From Chryseobacterium sp. GVT01B (GTDB taxonomy: Bacteria; Bacteroidota; Bacteroidia; Flavobacteriales; Weeksellaceae), in contig NZ_JAHXYI010000005.1 of the NCBI RefSeq assembly GCF_019970045.1, positions 483,174 to 547,173 on the forward strand: a stretch of 64,000 bases of DNA, in the 5' to 3' direction. The notes beneath the pieces were generated by a model. The model was not told where the DNA came from. It did no database searches and saw only the letters and a list, made by a program, of their open reading frames with translations. Of this stretch, positions 1-6,744 are shown one piece after another (position 1 is the first letter of the stretch; each line of letters starts with the position of its first letter). The translations under genes were made by a program, and so were the position numbers.

Positions 1-909
1 CTTATTTTTGAATTTTTCTCATCTCCGGACGGATCATTCAGTGCGGTAGCAACGAGAATTCCGTATCTTATTTTTGCAGGAATCCTTTTATTGGTTGCCC
101 TATTGATTTCCAGAGTTAAACTTCCATCATTCCAGATGGGTGAAGAAGAGGCTGTAAAAGGCTGGGGAGCGCTTGAGTTCAGCCATCTTAAATTCGGGGT
201 ATTTGCTATGTTCTGCTATGTGGGCGGAGAAGTAGCGGTAGGAAGCTTTATTATCAGTTTCCTTGAGCAGCCGCAGATCATGGGCTTTAATGAAATCATC
301 AGTAAGAATTACCTTTCCTTGTATTGGGGCGGTGCTATGATCGGCCGTTTTCTTGGAGCTATCTCTTTGAACCAATCTTTAAGCCAGGGTAAAAAGGCTG
401 TTTATATGCTTGGGGCAGCAGGAGCTGTTTTCCTTGTCATCTTCAGCATTGTAAATCTTACGTTCTCTCAGATCAGCTTTTTCCTTGTATTTATCGTTCT
501 GAATTTCATTGCTTTTTTCATTGGCAAAGCGGCTCCGGCAAGAACGTTATCAATCTTTGCAGCGATCAATGTCGTATTATTAATTTCAGCCATGGTCAAT
601 CATGGAGAACTGGCTATGTACAGCATTTTAGGAATCGGAATTTTCAACTCTATCATGTTCTCCAATATTTATACACTGGCTATTTCAGGGTTGGGTAAAT
701 ATACCAGTCAGGGGTCTTCCTTAGTGGTAATGGCTATTTTAGGAGGTGCTATTGTTCCTATTTTCCAGGGATATCTTGCAGATCAGTTTGGAGTACAGCA
801 TTCATTCATTATTCCTGTATTCTGTTATCTGGTTATTCTGATCTTCGGCGCTTACTGTACCAAATATCTTGGTCATGTAGAAACCACTGAAGCCAAATCA
901 GGGCATTAA
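1..909 (+). CDS. Sugar MFS transporter (FucP/GluP-like), C-terminal part
   Basis: The reading frame is open from the first base, so the gene begins outside the window; an ATG at 91 is internal. The protein is a polytopic membrane protein with about eight hydrophobic segments visible. Stretches such as VGGEVAVGSFI and YWGGAMIGRFLG match the second half of the fucose/glucose-galactose permease branch of the major facilitator superfamily, which are proton-coupled sugar importers of the inner membrane. The hydrophilic tail after the last helix is short, as expected. Substrate cannot be told from the sequence. A weak hairpin (gcggaat...attccgc type) at about 932-962 with a T-run could end the transcript. 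Confidence 0.85.
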   Translation, partial: LIFEFFSSPDGSFSAVATRIPYLIFAGILLLVALLISRVKLPSFQMGEEEAVKGWGALEFSHLKFGVFAMFCYVGGEVAVGSFIISFLEQPQIMGFNEIISKNYLSLYWGGAMIGRFLGAISLNQSLSQGKKAVYMLGAAGAVFLVIFSIVNLTFSQISFFLVFIVLNFIAFFIGKAAPARTLSIFAAINVVLLISAMVNHGELAMYSILGIGIFNSIMFSNIYTLAISGLGKYTSQGSSLVVMAILGGAIVPIFQGYLADQFGVQHSFIIPVFCYLVILIFGAYCTKYLGHVETTEAKSGH

Positions 910-1030
910 AAATCAATCATATCAAAATGTATAAGCGGAATATCTCAAAGGTGTTCCGCTTTTTTTCGATCTTAAAATGTAACTTTCTACCATAAAAAAG
1001 AACTTATCTAATAATTAACACCAAATTATT

Positions 1031-1390
1031 ATGAAAATACAATTAAAGCTTGAATACGCAGCATTTCTGTTGTTAGGGATCTATGCTTTTGCCCAAACGG
1101 GATATTCATGGTGGTGGTTTGCCGGACTATTCCTTGCGCCGGACATTTCAATGCTGGGGTATACGGTGAATACTAAGGTTGGAGCATTTTTCTATAATCT
1201 ATTCCATCACTTTGGAGTAGCTGTGATTGTTTATTTTGCCGGAACAGCTTTATCTCTGCCCTATTTGCAGATGATAGGAGCAATTTTATTTTCTCACTCA
1301 GCTTTTGACAGAATTCTGGGCTATGGATTGAAATATCCGGATAGTTTTCAGAATACGCATTTGGGGAAAATTGGGAAGAAGGCTGAATAG
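1031..1390 (+). CDS. DUF4260 family membrane protein
   Basis: This small, very hydrophobic protein of 119 residues has about four membrane segments. The pattern W-W-W-F in the second segment, followed by APDISMLGY and later FHHFG, is that of the DUF4260 family of small bacterial membrane proteins. No enzymatic role is established for the family. The conserved Asp and the His pair lie at membrane borders. The gene stands alone, about 120 bp after the permease, and its 3' side runs into a block of dispersed repeats. Confidence 0.8.
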   Translation: MKIQLKLEYAAFLLLGIYAFAQTGYSWWWFAGLFLAPDISMLGYTVNTKVGAFFYNLFHHFGVAVIVYFAGTALSLPYLQMIGAILFSHSAFDRILGYGLKYPDSFQNTHLGKIGKKAE

Positions 1391-1400
1391 GTATGTTGTA

Positions 1401-1708
1401 AACTACCCCGTCAAAAATTCAAAGAATTTTTGCCACCCCTCCAAGGGAGGGGAATTTTCACTCCTTCGGTTGATATTTTTGTCAGGATTGAATTTCTGTT
1501 GATGCTTTTCTTGTTGGATTAATGTGTCTGGATTCCTATGGAATGACACAATTGTGATGATGGTCTATCCATGCAGTTTGTCATTCCGTAGGAATCTAAA
1601 TATTCTTTTATTATAACATGAAAATCAAAGACTTTAAGGAACTTAAGTATTCTTCTCAACCATTTAGTAATTTCTTAAAAAACTTTTGTGGCTTTTGCGG
1701 TTAAAAAT
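1401..1708. repeat. Composite dispersed repeat A-B-C, copy 1
   Basis: This fills most of the 387-bp gap between the DUF4260 gene and rpsO. Part A (1401-1457) has a palindrome CAAAAATTC/GAATTTTTG followed by a second hairpin CCCCTCC/GGAGGGG. Part B (1530-1600) is a long foldback: GGATTCCTATGGAATGACA on the left and TGTCATTCCGTAGGAATCT on the right. Part C (1633-1708) is AT-rich and ends in CTTTTGCGGTTAAAAA. The same three parts recur in the same order and at nearly the same spacing at 52147-52468. No coding potential is visible. Confidence 0.8.
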
Positions 1709-1728
1709 CCCTTGTTATGTAAAAACAA

Positions 1729-1757
1729 AAAAGCAACCTCTTTCGAAGTTGCTTTTT
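1729..1757 (-). terminator. Terminator of rpsO
   Basis: Inverted repeat AAAAAGCAAC / GTTGCTTTTT about 20 bp past the rpsO stop, followed on the minus strand by a T-rich run. It is a typical intrinsic terminator. Confidence 0.75.
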
Positions 1758-1777
1758 ATTTTGAAAATCTTTATAGA

Positions 1778-2047
1778 TTATTTTCTTAAACCTAATGCAG
1801 CAATAATAGCTCTGTATCTTGCGATATCTTTCTTTTTAAGGTAATCTAATAAACTTTTTCTCTTACCTACCAATTTCACTAGAGATCTCTCTGTGTTGAA
1901 ATCGTGACGGTTAGCCTTTAGGTGTTGAGATAAGTGGTTGATTCTGAAAGTGAAAAGAGCGATTTGTCCTTCTGCGCTTCCTGTGTCTTGTGCAGATTTT
2001 CCATGTTGTGCGAAAATTTCCTGCTTTTTGTCTGTTGTTAAGTACAT
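1778..2047 (-). CDS. rpsO: 30S ribosomal protein S15
   Basis: The 89-residue product has the full length of bacterial S15, which binds the central domain of 16S rRNA and helps assemble the small-subunit platform. Diagnostic stretches are DTGSAEGQIA, LSQHLKANRHDF and LVGKRKSLLDYLK, with the final YRAIIAALGLRK. A promoter -7 box (TAATTTTG on the minus strand, 2083-2090) lies about 40 bp before the start. The gene is monocistronic; in many other bacteria rpsO is followed by pnp, which is not the case here. Confidence 0.98.
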   Translation of the reverse strand: MYLTTDKKQEIFAQHGKSAQDTGSAEGQIALFTFRINHLSQHLKANRHDFNTERSLVKLVGKRKSLLDYLKKKDIARYRAIIAALGLRK

Positions 2048-2198
2048 TCCAATATTGTTTAATGATTATTATGTAACGGGTGCAAAATTACGACTATTTT
2101 TTGATTCTGCAAACATTATTGATTTCATAAATCAAATTTGATAGAAAAAAATGTTAAAAATTTCTTAATAAATTTTATGCAATCCAACGAAAAGGCAG

Positions 2199-2206
2199 TA
2201 ATTTTG
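2199..2206 (+). promoter_or_regulatory. Bacteroidetes-type -7 promoter box
   Basis: TAATTTTG followed by C, 15 bp before the ATG at 2221. It matches the TAnnTTTG element used by the primary sigma factor in this phylum and implies a very short leader. Confidence 0.6.
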
Positions 2207-2220
2207 CATTCGAATTACAA

Positions 2221-2769
2221 ATGAAAAAAATTATATTCTTTACAGCAATTACTACTTTTTTATTCATCAGCTTTACTTCGGTAAAAGCCCAGAAAACTGC
2301 TGATGACAAAATAAAAAAAGTTCTGTACTTCAATCCTGAAGTAGAGCCTGATGTTGATGAGATAAAAGATCCCACCAACAATGCGTTCTTTGACGCTGTT
2401 TCCGATAATTTCAGCAACAGAAAAAATAAAATGCTTCGCGCAGAAGTTCAGGTTCCGTTTGACAGCATAGATAAGCAGACTATCGTAGATTACTGTCTCA
2501 ATAATGATGCAGATTTTGCGATTGTTTCCAAAGTGAGATATTTCAAAGTTGGGTTTGGAAAATATGTTTTCTCCAATCAGGTGGTTGTGAGCATGAAACT
2601 TTTTGGTTCTGACGGAAATCTTGTCACGGAAACGGACTATGACACCTACCGAAAAAATATGCGTCTGCTGGGTTCAACAGTCAATTCCATTAAAATTGGA
2701 ACCGAAGGAGCGATAAAGGGAATCATCAAAAAACTGAGAAAGCTGAAACCGACAGAAGCAGAGCTTTGA
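2221..2769 (+). CDS. Secreted/periplasmic protein of unknown function
   Basis: The 182-residue protein begins with a clear signal peptide (MKK, a hydrophobic core, then cleavage after VKAQ). The mature part is mixed alpha/beta, with a basic C-terminal end (IKKLRKLKPTE). It contains KVRYFKVGFGKYVFSNQVVVSMKL and an Asp/Tyr-rich YDTYRKN segment, which suggests a periplasmic or outer-membrane-associated role. I do not recognise a named family and assign no function. It has its own promoter and is followed by non-coding sequence, so it is probably monocistronic. Confidence 0.75.
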   Translation: MKKIIFFTAITTFLFISFTSVKAQKTADDKIKKVLYFNPEVEPDVDEIKDPTNNAFFDAVSDNFSNRKNKMLRAEVQVPFDSIDKQTIVDYCLNNDADFAIVSKVRYFKVGFGKYVFSNQVVVSMKLFGSDGNLVTETDYDTYRKNMRLLGSTVNSIKIGTEGAIKGIIKKLRKLKPTEAEL

Positions 2770-3007
2770 GTTTAAAGTTTAAAGTTTAAAGTTAGAATAT
2801 AAGGCCTTTGATAATCAATGGTCAATTTTGCTTCGCAAGTCAATCGTGAATTTTTATTCCGCTGTTCAATTAGCTATACCAGAAAAATTCATCATTCATC
2901 ATTCATAATTTTTACAAAGTATTTTCTTGTTAAATAAAGCACTTATTCGCACTTCTGGGATAGGTGCTTTCAGTTTAAATACATCATAAACAACTGATTA
3001 ACAATTA
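2770..3007. other. Non-coding gap with short tandem repeat
   Basis: It starts directly after the stop codon with about 3.5 copies of the heptamer GTTTAAA (2770-2793). Degenerate ATTCATC repeats follow near 2889-2908. I see no gene and no strong hairpin other than a weak one near 2938-2970. Confidence 0.5.
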
Positions 3008-3067
3008 AATATTTTCACCAAACAAGGATTTATTAAATATTTTTTACTATTTTAGTCTGACATTAAA
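3008..3067 (+). promoter_or_regulatory. Conserved upstream region of peptide pair 1
   Basis: Box 1 AATATTTTCACCA (3008-3020) and box 2 TATTTTAGTCTGACATTAAA (3048-3067) are separated by 40 bp, start to start. The same two boxes at the same 40-bp spacing precede the third peptide gene (3475 and 3515). The region just before the peptide gene is therefore a duplicated promoter, or promoter plus operator. Box 2 only loosely resembles the standard -7 element. Confidence 0.6.
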
Positions 3068-3078
3068 ACCAAAATATC

Positions 3079-3219
3079 ATGAAAAATCTAAAGAAACTCA
3101 GCAGAGAAAAAGCAAAACAAGTTAATGGAGGATCCATGGAACGATGCAGCGAAACCAATCCTTGTAGTGTTGGATGGTGCTGCTTCGGAATCTGCTCACC
3201 CTTCATTTGTATCGAATAA
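3079..3219 (+). CDS. Cysteine-rich leader peptide 1 (bacteriocin-like)
   Basis: The gene encodes a 46-residue precursor. Residues 1-18 (MKNLKKLSREKAKQVNGG) form a double-glycine leader of the kind cut by C39 peptidase-containing ABC exporters; Chryseobacterium genomes carry many such 'bacteriocin-like' peptides. The 28-residue core has six cysteines spaced C-x5-C-x4-CC-x3-C-x4-C, which fits the C-C-CC-C-C framework of cystine-knot miniproteins. It is followed after 32 bp by peptide 2 and probably shares a transcript with it. Function is unknown: antimicrobial, signalling or protease-inhibitor roles are all possible. No exporter is encoded nearby. Confidence 0.8.
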   Translation: MKNLKKLSREKAKQVNGGSMERCSETNPCSVGWCCFGICSPFICIE

Positions 3220-3251
3220 AAAATAAACTAACTCACATAAAATCAAATCTC

Positions 3252-3398
3252 ATGAAAAATCTAAAAAAAATCAGCAGACAAGTTCAAAAGGAAATCAAAG
3301 GCGGCGGACCTTTCAAAAGATGTACGGAACATTATGAATGTCCGGGCGGATCATGTTGTCATAACATCTGTGTTGTGGATCCATGTCCCCTGGAATAA
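3252..3398 (+). CDS. Cysteine-rich leader peptide 2 (bacteriocin-like)
   Basis: The 48-residue precursor starts at the ATG at 3252; a longer frame reaching back to 3174 overlaps peptide 1 and is not used. The leader MKNLKKISRQVQKEIKGG ends in a double glycine. The core has the spacing C-x5-C-x4-CC-x3-C-x4-C, identical to peptides 1 and 3, while the loop residues differ almost completely (TEHYE, PGGS, HNI, VVDP). This combination of conserved leader and cysteines with diversified loops is typical of secreted disulfide-rich effector families. It is followed directly by a terminator. Confidence 0.8.
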   Translation: MKNLKKISRQVQKEIKGGGPFKRCTEHYECPGGSCCHNICVVDPCPLE

Positions 3399-3414
3399 TA
3401 TATGATCATTACGG

Positions 3415-3443
3415 ACACCTGCAATTGTAGGTGTTTTTTATTT
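3415..3443 (+). terminator. Terminator after peptide pair 1
   Basis: Stem ACACCT/AGGTGT with a short loop and a following T-run (GTTTTTTATTT). It lies 16 bp after the stop of peptide 2 and separates the two peptide pairs into two transcripts. Confidence 0.75.
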
Positions 3444-3474
3444 AAAACTTAAATAAAATATTGATTTATAATAA

Positions 3475-3535
3475 AATATTTTCACCACCAAATGAATAAT
3501 ATGAAAATATTTATTATTTTAGTCTAACATTAAAT
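3475..3535 (+). promoter_or_regulatory. Conserved upstream region of peptide pair 2
   Basis: AATATTTTCACCA (3475-3487) and TATTTTAGTCTAACATTAAA (from 3515) repeat the two boxes found before peptide 1 at the same 40-bp offset. The second pair thus has its own copy of the control region. Confidence 0.6.
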
Positions 3536-3550
3536 CTAAACTATAACTAT

Positions 3551-3700
3551 ATGAAAAATCTAAAAAAACTCAGCAGAGAGGCTGCGAAACAAATTAATGG
3601 CGGTATAGGGCCGTTCAGATGCAGTATAACAAGGCCATGTTCTGTGGGATATTGCTGCAATGGAGAATGTCTTGATCATGACTGTCCGATAGAGCCTTAA
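3551..3700 (+). CDS. Cysteine-rich leader peptide 3 (bacteriocin-like)
   Basis: The 49-residue precursor has the leader MKNLKKLSREAAKQINGG, nearly the same as peptide 1. Its core is spaced C-x5-C-x4-CC-x3-C-x4-C with loops SITRP, SVGY, NGE and LDHD. The SVG[WY]CC stretch is shared with peptide 1, so this gene and peptide 1 are probably the two descendants of one duplication, with peptides 2 and 4 as the second genes of each pair. The gene is too short for ordinary gene callers; the leader, cysteine pattern, upstream boxes and downstream terminator support it. Confidence 0.8.
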   Translation: MKNLKKLSREAAKQINGGIGPFRCSITRPCSVGYCCNGECLDHDCPIEP

Positions 3701-3718
3701 TCTTAAATATTGATCACC

Positions 3719-3880
3719 ATGAAAAATTCAAATCTTAAGAAGCTGAACAGGCTGGAGCAGAAAAATATTAAAGGAAGCGGAATAAAAAAGTGTGGGGACA
3801 ACTCAGATTGTGGACCATACCAGTGCTGTACAAATTCAGTTTGTACGTACATCCCTACCTCGGAATGTGAACCAATTTAA
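3719..3880 (+). CDS. Cysteine-rich leader peptide 4, divergent
   Basis: The 53-residue precursor starts 19 bp after peptide 3. Its leader (MKNSNLKKLNRLEQKNIKGSG) is related but has Gly-Ser-Gly where the others have Gly-Gly, so the cleavage site is altered or shifted. The core keeps six cysteines, spaced C-x5-C-x4-CC-x4-C-x7-C, with longer last loops. It may be a diverging member of the family, a non-processed partner, or one cut at a GS/GG-like site by a tolerant peptidase. A terminator follows after 30 bp. Confidence 0.75.
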   Translation: MKNSNLKKLNRLEQKNIKGSGIKKCGDNSDCGPYQCCTNSVCTYIPTSECEPI

Positions 3881-3910
3881 AGAATATTGGAATTTAAATT
3901 TAATTTTTGA

Positions 3911-3936
3911 ACATCTGCTTCGGCGGGTGTTTTTTT
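3911..3936 (+). terminator. Terminator after peptide pair 2
   Basis: Stem ACATCTGC / GCGGGTGT closed by a TTCG tetraloop and followed by a run of T. This is a strong intrinsic terminator. Confidence 0.8.
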
Positions 3937-3987
3937 GCCCTTATACTGAAGTGATAACTTTAATTAATCCTTAATTTTGCCACTTTA

Positions 3988-4019
3988 TTGCTCAGTCTTA
4001 AAAATTTGAATTATTTTTG
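3988..4019 (+). promoter_or_regulatory. Promoter of mgtE; decides its start
   Basis: A -33 element TTG (3988-3990, within TTTATTG) and a -7 element TATTTTTG (4012-4019) are 21 bp apart. The longest mgtE frame would begin at this same TTG, which is promoter rather than coding sequence. Translation therefore starts downstream, probably at the TTG at 4042. Confidence 0.6.
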
Positions 4020-4041
4020 CATATCCAAAAAATTTCACGTT

Positions 4042-5364
4042 TTGAATTCTAGAGACGAACTTATCTTCAACCCTGCCGATATTGCCGAAACTCTCAGCGA
4101 ACTTCCTGCTGATGAGAGGCTGCTCGCGTTTCTGAAGGTTCCTAAAGAATACAAAGCAGAGGTTTTTTCACATCTTGATCCTGATTTCCAGGAAGATACA
4201 ATCAGAAGTATCGGAAGTGATGAAGTTTCTGAGATCCTGAATGCAATGACTCCGGATGACAGGACTGCTCTTTTCGAGGATTTCCCGGATGAGCTTATTA
4301 AATATTCTATTAATCATCTTAATCCTCAGGAAAGAAGAATTGCTTTAAAGCTTCTTGGGTACAACTCAGACTCTATTGCCCGTCTGATGACTCCTTATTA
4401 TATTCAGATCCGTAAGGAATGGACCGTAAAAAGATGTCTTCAGCAGATCAAAAAGGTAGGAAAAAGAGTGGAAACCATGAACTACCTGTATGTGGTGGAT
4501 GAAAGAAACCGTCTGATTGATGACCTTGCTATCGGAACTTTACTGTTGGAAGAGGAAGATACACTGGTTTCTGATATCACAGACAATCATTTTGTAGCCA
4601 TTACCACCACTACTTCTAAAGAGGATGCGGTAACTTATTTCGAAAAGTATGACCGTGGCGCTCTTCCAATTATTACGGAAGCTGGTGTTCTGGTTGGTAT
4701 TGTAACAATAGATGACATCCTGGATCAAATTGAACAGCAAAACACGGAAGATATCCAGAAATTTGGGGGATTGGAAGCGTTAGATCTTCCCTACATCCAA
4801 ACTTCATGGACTGAAATGATCAAAAAAAGGGCAACCTGGCTGATTATTTTATTTGTTTCGGAAATGCTGACTGCTTCTGCAATGGGGTATTTTGATAAAG
4901 AAATTGAAAAAGCGGTTGTTCTTGCCTTGTTTGTTCCGCTGATTATTTCCAGTGGAGGAAATTCCGGATCGCAGGCTGCCACGTTGATTATCCGTGCGAT
5001 GGCACTGCAGGAAATCAGCCTGAAAGACTGGTGGTATGTCATGAAAAAGGAAATTATCTCCGGATTATGTCTTGGCGCTATTCTGGGAGTTATTGGATTT
5101 ATAAGAATCATGCTTTGGCAGCAGATTGGGCTTTTTGATTATGGCCAATATTGGGTTTATGTTGGGCTGAGTGTTTCCGTTTCCCTGATTGCCATTGTGT
5201 TGTGGGGAACATTATCCGGATCTATGATTCCATTTGTTTTAAAGAAATTAAACCTTGACCCTGCCACTTCTTCTGCTCCGTTTGTAGCAACATTGGTGGA
5301 TGTGACGGGGCTTATTATCTATTTTAGCGTAGCCGGGGCTTTCTTAACCGGAAAACTTTTGTAA
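4042..5364 (+). CDS. mgtE: Magnesium transporter MgtE
   Basis: This is a magnesium channel of the inner membrane, gated by cytoplasmic magnesium. Order of parts: an N-terminal helical superhelix with [14 protein letters not shown] and HLDPDFQ; two CBS domains at about residues 125-245; and a five-helix membrane part from about 265 with [20 protein letters not shown], the conserved pore region. I start at TTG 4042 (440 residues, product beginning [14 protein letters not shown]) because the promoter lies inside the longer frame from 3988. The metal-receptor gene follows after 26 bp, so both may be co-transcribed. Confidence 0.92.
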   Translation: MNSRDELIFNPADIAETLSELPADERLLAFLKVPKEYKAEVFSHLDPDFQEDTIRSIGSDEVSEILNAMTPDDRTALFEDFPDELIKYSINHLNPQERRIALKLLGYNSDSIARLMTPYYIQIRKEWTVKRCLQQIKKVGKRVETMNYLYVVDERNRLIDDLAIGTLLLEEEDTLVSDITDNHFVAITTTTSKEDAVTYFEKYDRGALPIITEAGVLVGIVTIDDILDQIEQQNTEDIQKFGGLEALDLPYIQTSWTEMIKKRATWLIILFVSEMLTASAMGYFDKEIEKAVVLALFVPLIISSGGNSGSQAATLIIRAMALQEISLKDWWYVMKKEIISGLCLGAILGVIGFIRIMLWQQIGLFDYGQYWVYVGLSVSVSLIAIVLWGTLSGSMIPFVLKKLNLDPATSSAPFVATLVDVTGLIIYFSVAGAFLTGKLL

Positions 5365-5390
5365 TTTTAGGCATCATCTAACATGCCAAT

Positions 5391-6131
5391 ATGAAAATCG
5401 TTTCACTTGTACCCTCTATTACCGAGGCTTTATTTGACCTTGGACTCACCGAAAATGAAGTTATCGGGAGAACAAAATTCTGCATTCATCCTCAGGATAA
5501 AATAAAAAATGTAGCAGTAATCGGTGGGACCAAAAATATCAATATTGATAAAATAAAAGCGCTACAGCCGGATCTTATTCTTGCCAATAAGGAAGAGAAT
5601 GTAAAAGATCAGGTAGAAGCCCTGATGGGTGATTTTAAAGTAACCGTAACCAATGTTGAAACGATTGAAGATAATTATTATCTGCTTAAAAATCTCGGGA
5701 AACTTTTAGGAAAGGAAGAAAGAGCTCAGCTTTTCAATCTTAAAATATATGAAATCCTGAATCAGGCCAAGCTGGAAACTCCTGTGAAAGCAGCTTATCT
5801 CATTTGGAACAATCCTTATATGACGATTGGATCAGATACATTTATCCATAGAATTTTATCAGAAATTGGTTTTGAGAATATCTTCAAAGATAAAACACGC
5901 TATCCTCAGATTACTGCTGAAGATCTTGCGGATGCGGACGTTATCATGCTGTCCTCTGAACCGTTTCCGTTTAAAGAAAAACATATTGAGGAACTGCAGG
6001 CTTTTTACCCTGATAAAAAGATTATGATTGTAGATGGCGAAGCATTTTCCTGGTATGGAACCCATATTGCAAAATGTGAGAATTATTTTAAAGAATTGCT
6101 GGCTGAGATTCATCTGATGCAGCAAAGCTGA
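5391..6131 (+). CDS. Helical-backbone metal receptor (BtuF-like)
   Basis: The 246-residue protein resembles class III periplasmic binding proteins for vitamin B12 and metal chelates. It starts with the typical IVSLVPSITEALFDLG and continues with VIGGTKNINIDKIKALQPDLILANKEEN. No signal peptide or lipobox is seen, so this form may act in the cytoplasm, as is common for stand-alone copies in Bacteroidetes. No ABC permease or ATPase genes are nearby. It could bind a corrinoid or other metal compound, but the ligand is not deducible. It lies 26 bp after mgtE. Confidence 0.8.
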   Translation: MKIVSLVPSITEALFDLGLTENEVIGRTKFCIHPQDKIKNVAVIGGTKNINIDKIKALQPDLILANKEENVKDQVEALMGDFKVTVTNVETIEDNYYLLKNLGKLLGKEERAQLFNLKIYEILNQAKLETPVKAAYLIWNNPYMTIGSDTFIHRILSEIGFENIFKDKTRYPQITAEDLADADVIMLSSEPFPFKEKHIEELQAFYPDKKIMIVDGEAFSWYGTHIAKCENYFKELLAEIHLMQQS

Positions 6132-6174
6132 TTTTTTGACCAACTTTAAACTCTAAACATTAAACTAAACTAAC

Positions 6175-6642
6175 ATGTCTGATACAGTTATATTATCTGA
6201 AGGAACAGAATTCAATCACGTTATTCAGGAAGTTTCAAAATACATCAATCTTTATGTAATGGCTTTTGAAAAGAATGAAAGGGCTATCACGCAAATGGAT
6301 AAACGTGAAAATATGTATGGTGGAAACGGAACTGTATATATGTTACAGATGTTTGATCAGAAAGAATTAGCCAATAATCGTCTGGCGGCGTATATGGTTT
6401 TATTGAATAAAGGAGATGAGTCCGGATTTCATACCCACAATCAAAGAAATGAGCAGGAACTGTACGTAGTAGTGCATGGAACCGGAGAATATCGTGAAAG
6501 AACCGGCGTTGAAGGTCCTATACGAAAGAAAATTCTCAAGAAAGGAGATATTACAGCGATCAGTTCTATAGGGTATCATTCTATCGAAAATACAGGAGAT
6601 GAACCTTTAATCATGTTTGTCATTACCACTTATAATCCATAA
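6175..6642 (+). CDS. Cupin-domain protein
   Basis: This 155-residue protein has one cupin barrel. Motif 1 is visible as GFHTHNQRNEQELYVVVHGTGEY (the HxH...E set of metal ligands) and motif 2 as GDITAISSIGYHSIENTGDEPL, with its His. It probably binds a divalent metal. Cupins range from isomerases to dioxygenases and sensors, and nothing here singles out a reaction. It follows the metal-receptor gene by 43 bp on the same strand and may share its transcript. Confidence 0.82.
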   Translation: MSDTVILSEGTEFNHVIQEVSKYINLYVMAFEKNERAITQMDKRENMYGGNGTVYMLQMFDQKELANNRLAAYMVLLNKGDESGFHTHNQRNEQELYVVVHGTGEYRERTGVEGPIRKKILKKGDITAISSIGYHSIENTGDEPLIMFVITTYNP

Positions 6643-6694
6643 AAAGTAAAGATGGGAATCTCCGGATTATATTTCATTTCAATATTTATAAAAA

Positions 6695-6718
6695 ACTCCG
6701 ACTATAAAAGCCGGAGTC
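6695..6718 (-). terminator. Terminator between cupin and GAF genes
   Basis: Hairpin ACTCCGaCT / AGcCGGAGT between two convergent genes, with a T-run on the minus strand (the complement of TATAAAAAACTCC). It serves mainly the GAF gene. Confidence 0.65.
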
Positions 6719-6744
6719 TATATTGTAATTACATTGGAGTTCTA

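Noticed and set aside
1401..1708. CRISPR array
   Set aside because: The repeats are palindromic, dispersed and not regularly spaced; there are no spacers and no cas genes in the window.
2770..2793. Regulatory meaning of the GTTTAAA tandem repeat
   Set aside because: It is a short microsatellite directly after a stop codon; nothing shows a function.
3174..3251. Extended start of peptide 2 at 3174
   Set aside because: It overlaps the coding sequence of peptide 1. The leader MKNLKK starts at 3252 as in the paralogues.
3792..3974. 60-residue frame overlapping peptide 4
   Set aside because: It is in another frame across peptide 4 and its terminator, with no family resemblance.
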